Shown: in pieces, positions 63,532-64,000 of the stretch
How positions within the stretch are numbered: the first letter of the stretch is position 1
Layout: each line of letters starts with the position of its first letter
NCBI GenBank assembly: GCA_965229505.1
Contig: OZ245881.1
Location: 4,216,001 to 4,280,000 of the forward strand
DNA length: 64,000 bases
Source: UBA6059 sp040219045
Lineage (GTDB): Bacteria > Bacteroidota > Bacteroidia > Cytophagales > Cyclobacteriaceae
Reading direction: 5' to 3'
Notes under the pieces: model-generated
Told to the model about the DNA's origin: nothing
The model's input: the letters and a program-made list of their open reading frames with translations, nothing else
Database searches by the model: none
Program-made: the position numbers and the translations under genes

Positions 63532-63689
63532 TGCAAAACGACCGGTTGTGTCCGGCCATTTTGCAGCATAAGTTGAATGTTCTAGTCATTCATTTGTTCA
63601 AGCCTTTGAGAACAGCAACCGGAGCTGTAGTGACAAAGGAGTTCTTGAACCTTTTTGTGGGGCCGGCCTGATTAAAGGTCGGCCTTTTT
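63532..63689 (+). ncRNA. Candidate structured small RNA upstream of dnaB
   Basis: About 158 nt with four hairpins in a row: TGCAAAA (63532-63538) with TTTTGCA (63559-63565), inner CCGG pair; TGAATG/CATTCA (63574-63592); a long rod GTTCAAG+CCTTTG+ACAGC (63596-63616) paired with GCTGT+CAAAGG+CTTGAAC (63624-63650), with an internal loop; and a terminator hairpin. It has a -7 box before it and no open reading frame. Length and rod with internal loop recall 6S-type RNA, but the class is not proven. Confidence 0.6.
63661..63689 (+). terminator. Intrinsic terminator of the candidate RNA
   Basis: GGCCGGCCT (63661-63669) pairs with AGGTCGGCC (63676-63684), one G-U pair, followed by TTTTT. Confidence 0.9.
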
Positions 63690-63821
63690 AAAAAAACAAA
63701 AATAAGATTTCAGGTGCTGCTAAAGACTTGATCTTGGAATTTTATTTGCTGTTGATATCTGTCTGGATAAGCTGTTATTAAGTAACATCAAATTTAGTAT
63801 CAATAGGGTGCGGTGTTTGCC

Positions 63822-63829
63822 TAGGTTTG
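63822..63829 (+). promoter_or_regulatory. -7 box before dnaB
   Basis: TAGGTTTG matches TAnnTTTG, 36 bp before the ATG at 63866. No good -33 box. Confidence 0.45.
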
Positions 63830-63865
63830 TTATCGCAAAATCACCTAGCATAATACTGACAAAAC

Positions 63866-64000
63866 ATGGAGAAAGGGGAGAAGACTTCATCCTTACGCAT
63901 AGCCGGAAGAAATAGAAAACTCAACACAGGAGAGCTGTCCACCCAGCTGGGGAAACTCCCACCCCAAGCGGTCGATCTTGAGGAAGCCGTACTCGGTGCT
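63866..64000 (+). CDS. dnaB: Replicative DNA helicase DnaB, 5' part (cut by window end)
   Basis: First 45 codons only. A basic lead (EKTSSLRIAGRNRKLNTGEL) then GKLPPQAVDLEEAVLGA, the conserved opening of the DnaB N-terminal domain (PPQ..D.EAE..VLGA). The gene runs off the right edge. A -7 box lies 36 bp upstream and a candidate small RNA with its own terminator lies before that, so dnaB is probably transcribed from its own promoter. Confidence 0.85.
   Translation, partial: MEKGEKTSSLRIAGRNRKLNTGELSTQLGKLPPQAVDLEEAVLGA

Overview
The window is chromosomal DNA of a Bacteroidota member, most likely of the order Cytophagales and probably marine. The signs are promoters of the TTTG / TAnnTTTG type with few strong ribosome sites, a secreted enzyme ending in a type IX secretion sorting domain, a small histone H1-like protein, a SerB-SerA fusion, a serine-palmitoyltransferase-type alpha-oxoamine synthase, and the gene order xseA-xseB-ligA-DUF6913-dapA. 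I place it no lower than order. I see no rRNA, tRNA, CRISPR array, insertion sequence or phage gene; most of it is dense, ordinary chromosome.

Layout. 1-11 kb: end of an unknown gene, a small exported protein, a Tat-exported class V aminotransferase, an FtsX-type permease, a SIMPL protein, a vanadium-haloperoxidase-like secreted enzyme, then a lipid-oxidation-looking group (Rieske protein, sterol-desaturase-type hydroxylase, ECF sigma factor, fatty acid desaturase). 11-19.5 kb: molybdopterin oxidoreductase, gamma-glutamyltransferase, and small redox or stress genes (YwbE, pirin, nitroreductase, YceI, PrxQ, SixA-like phosphatase) with many palindromes between them. 19.5-20 kb: two tandem copies of an about 240 bp noncoding unit. 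20-28.6 kb: GH113-like hydrolase, MMPL transporter, thyA, sdaAB, a TolC/HlyD efflux pair and a RES-Xre toxin-antitoxin pair. 28.6-33.7 kb: maf, DUF1015 and accC, then a sphingolipid or sulfonolipid-type synthase and a histone H1-like gene.

33.7-41.2 kb is one nearly gapless minus-strand block: ECF sigma, membrane anti-sigma-like protein, Spy-like protein, outer-membrane barrel, xseA, xseB, ligA, DUF6913, dapA. 41.3-46.3 kb: MarR regulator, universal stress protein and a complete phosphorylated serine pathway (SerB-SerA fusion and SerC), with a likely plus-strand RNA between the two ser genes. 46.5-53.2 kb: a membrane-anchored hydrolase, a large BNR-repeat exported protein and an aldo/keto reductase. 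53.3-61.1 kb looks like osmo- and ion-homeostasis: Na+/H+ antiporter, GPP34 (GOLPH3-like) protein, lipoprotein, K+ channel, GH15 hydrolase and an OtsA-OtsB fusion. 61.2-64 kb: DnaQ-like exonuclease, mpl, a well-structured candidate small RNA, and the first 45 codons of dnaB.

The strongest unexplained signals are noncoding: the tandem repeat at 19.5-20 kb, terminator-ended candidate RNAs at about 44.2 kb and 63.5 kb, a palindrome present at both 11.0 and 16.2 kb, and a decamer (CCTACCGGAA or its complement) that I count seven times, far above chance.
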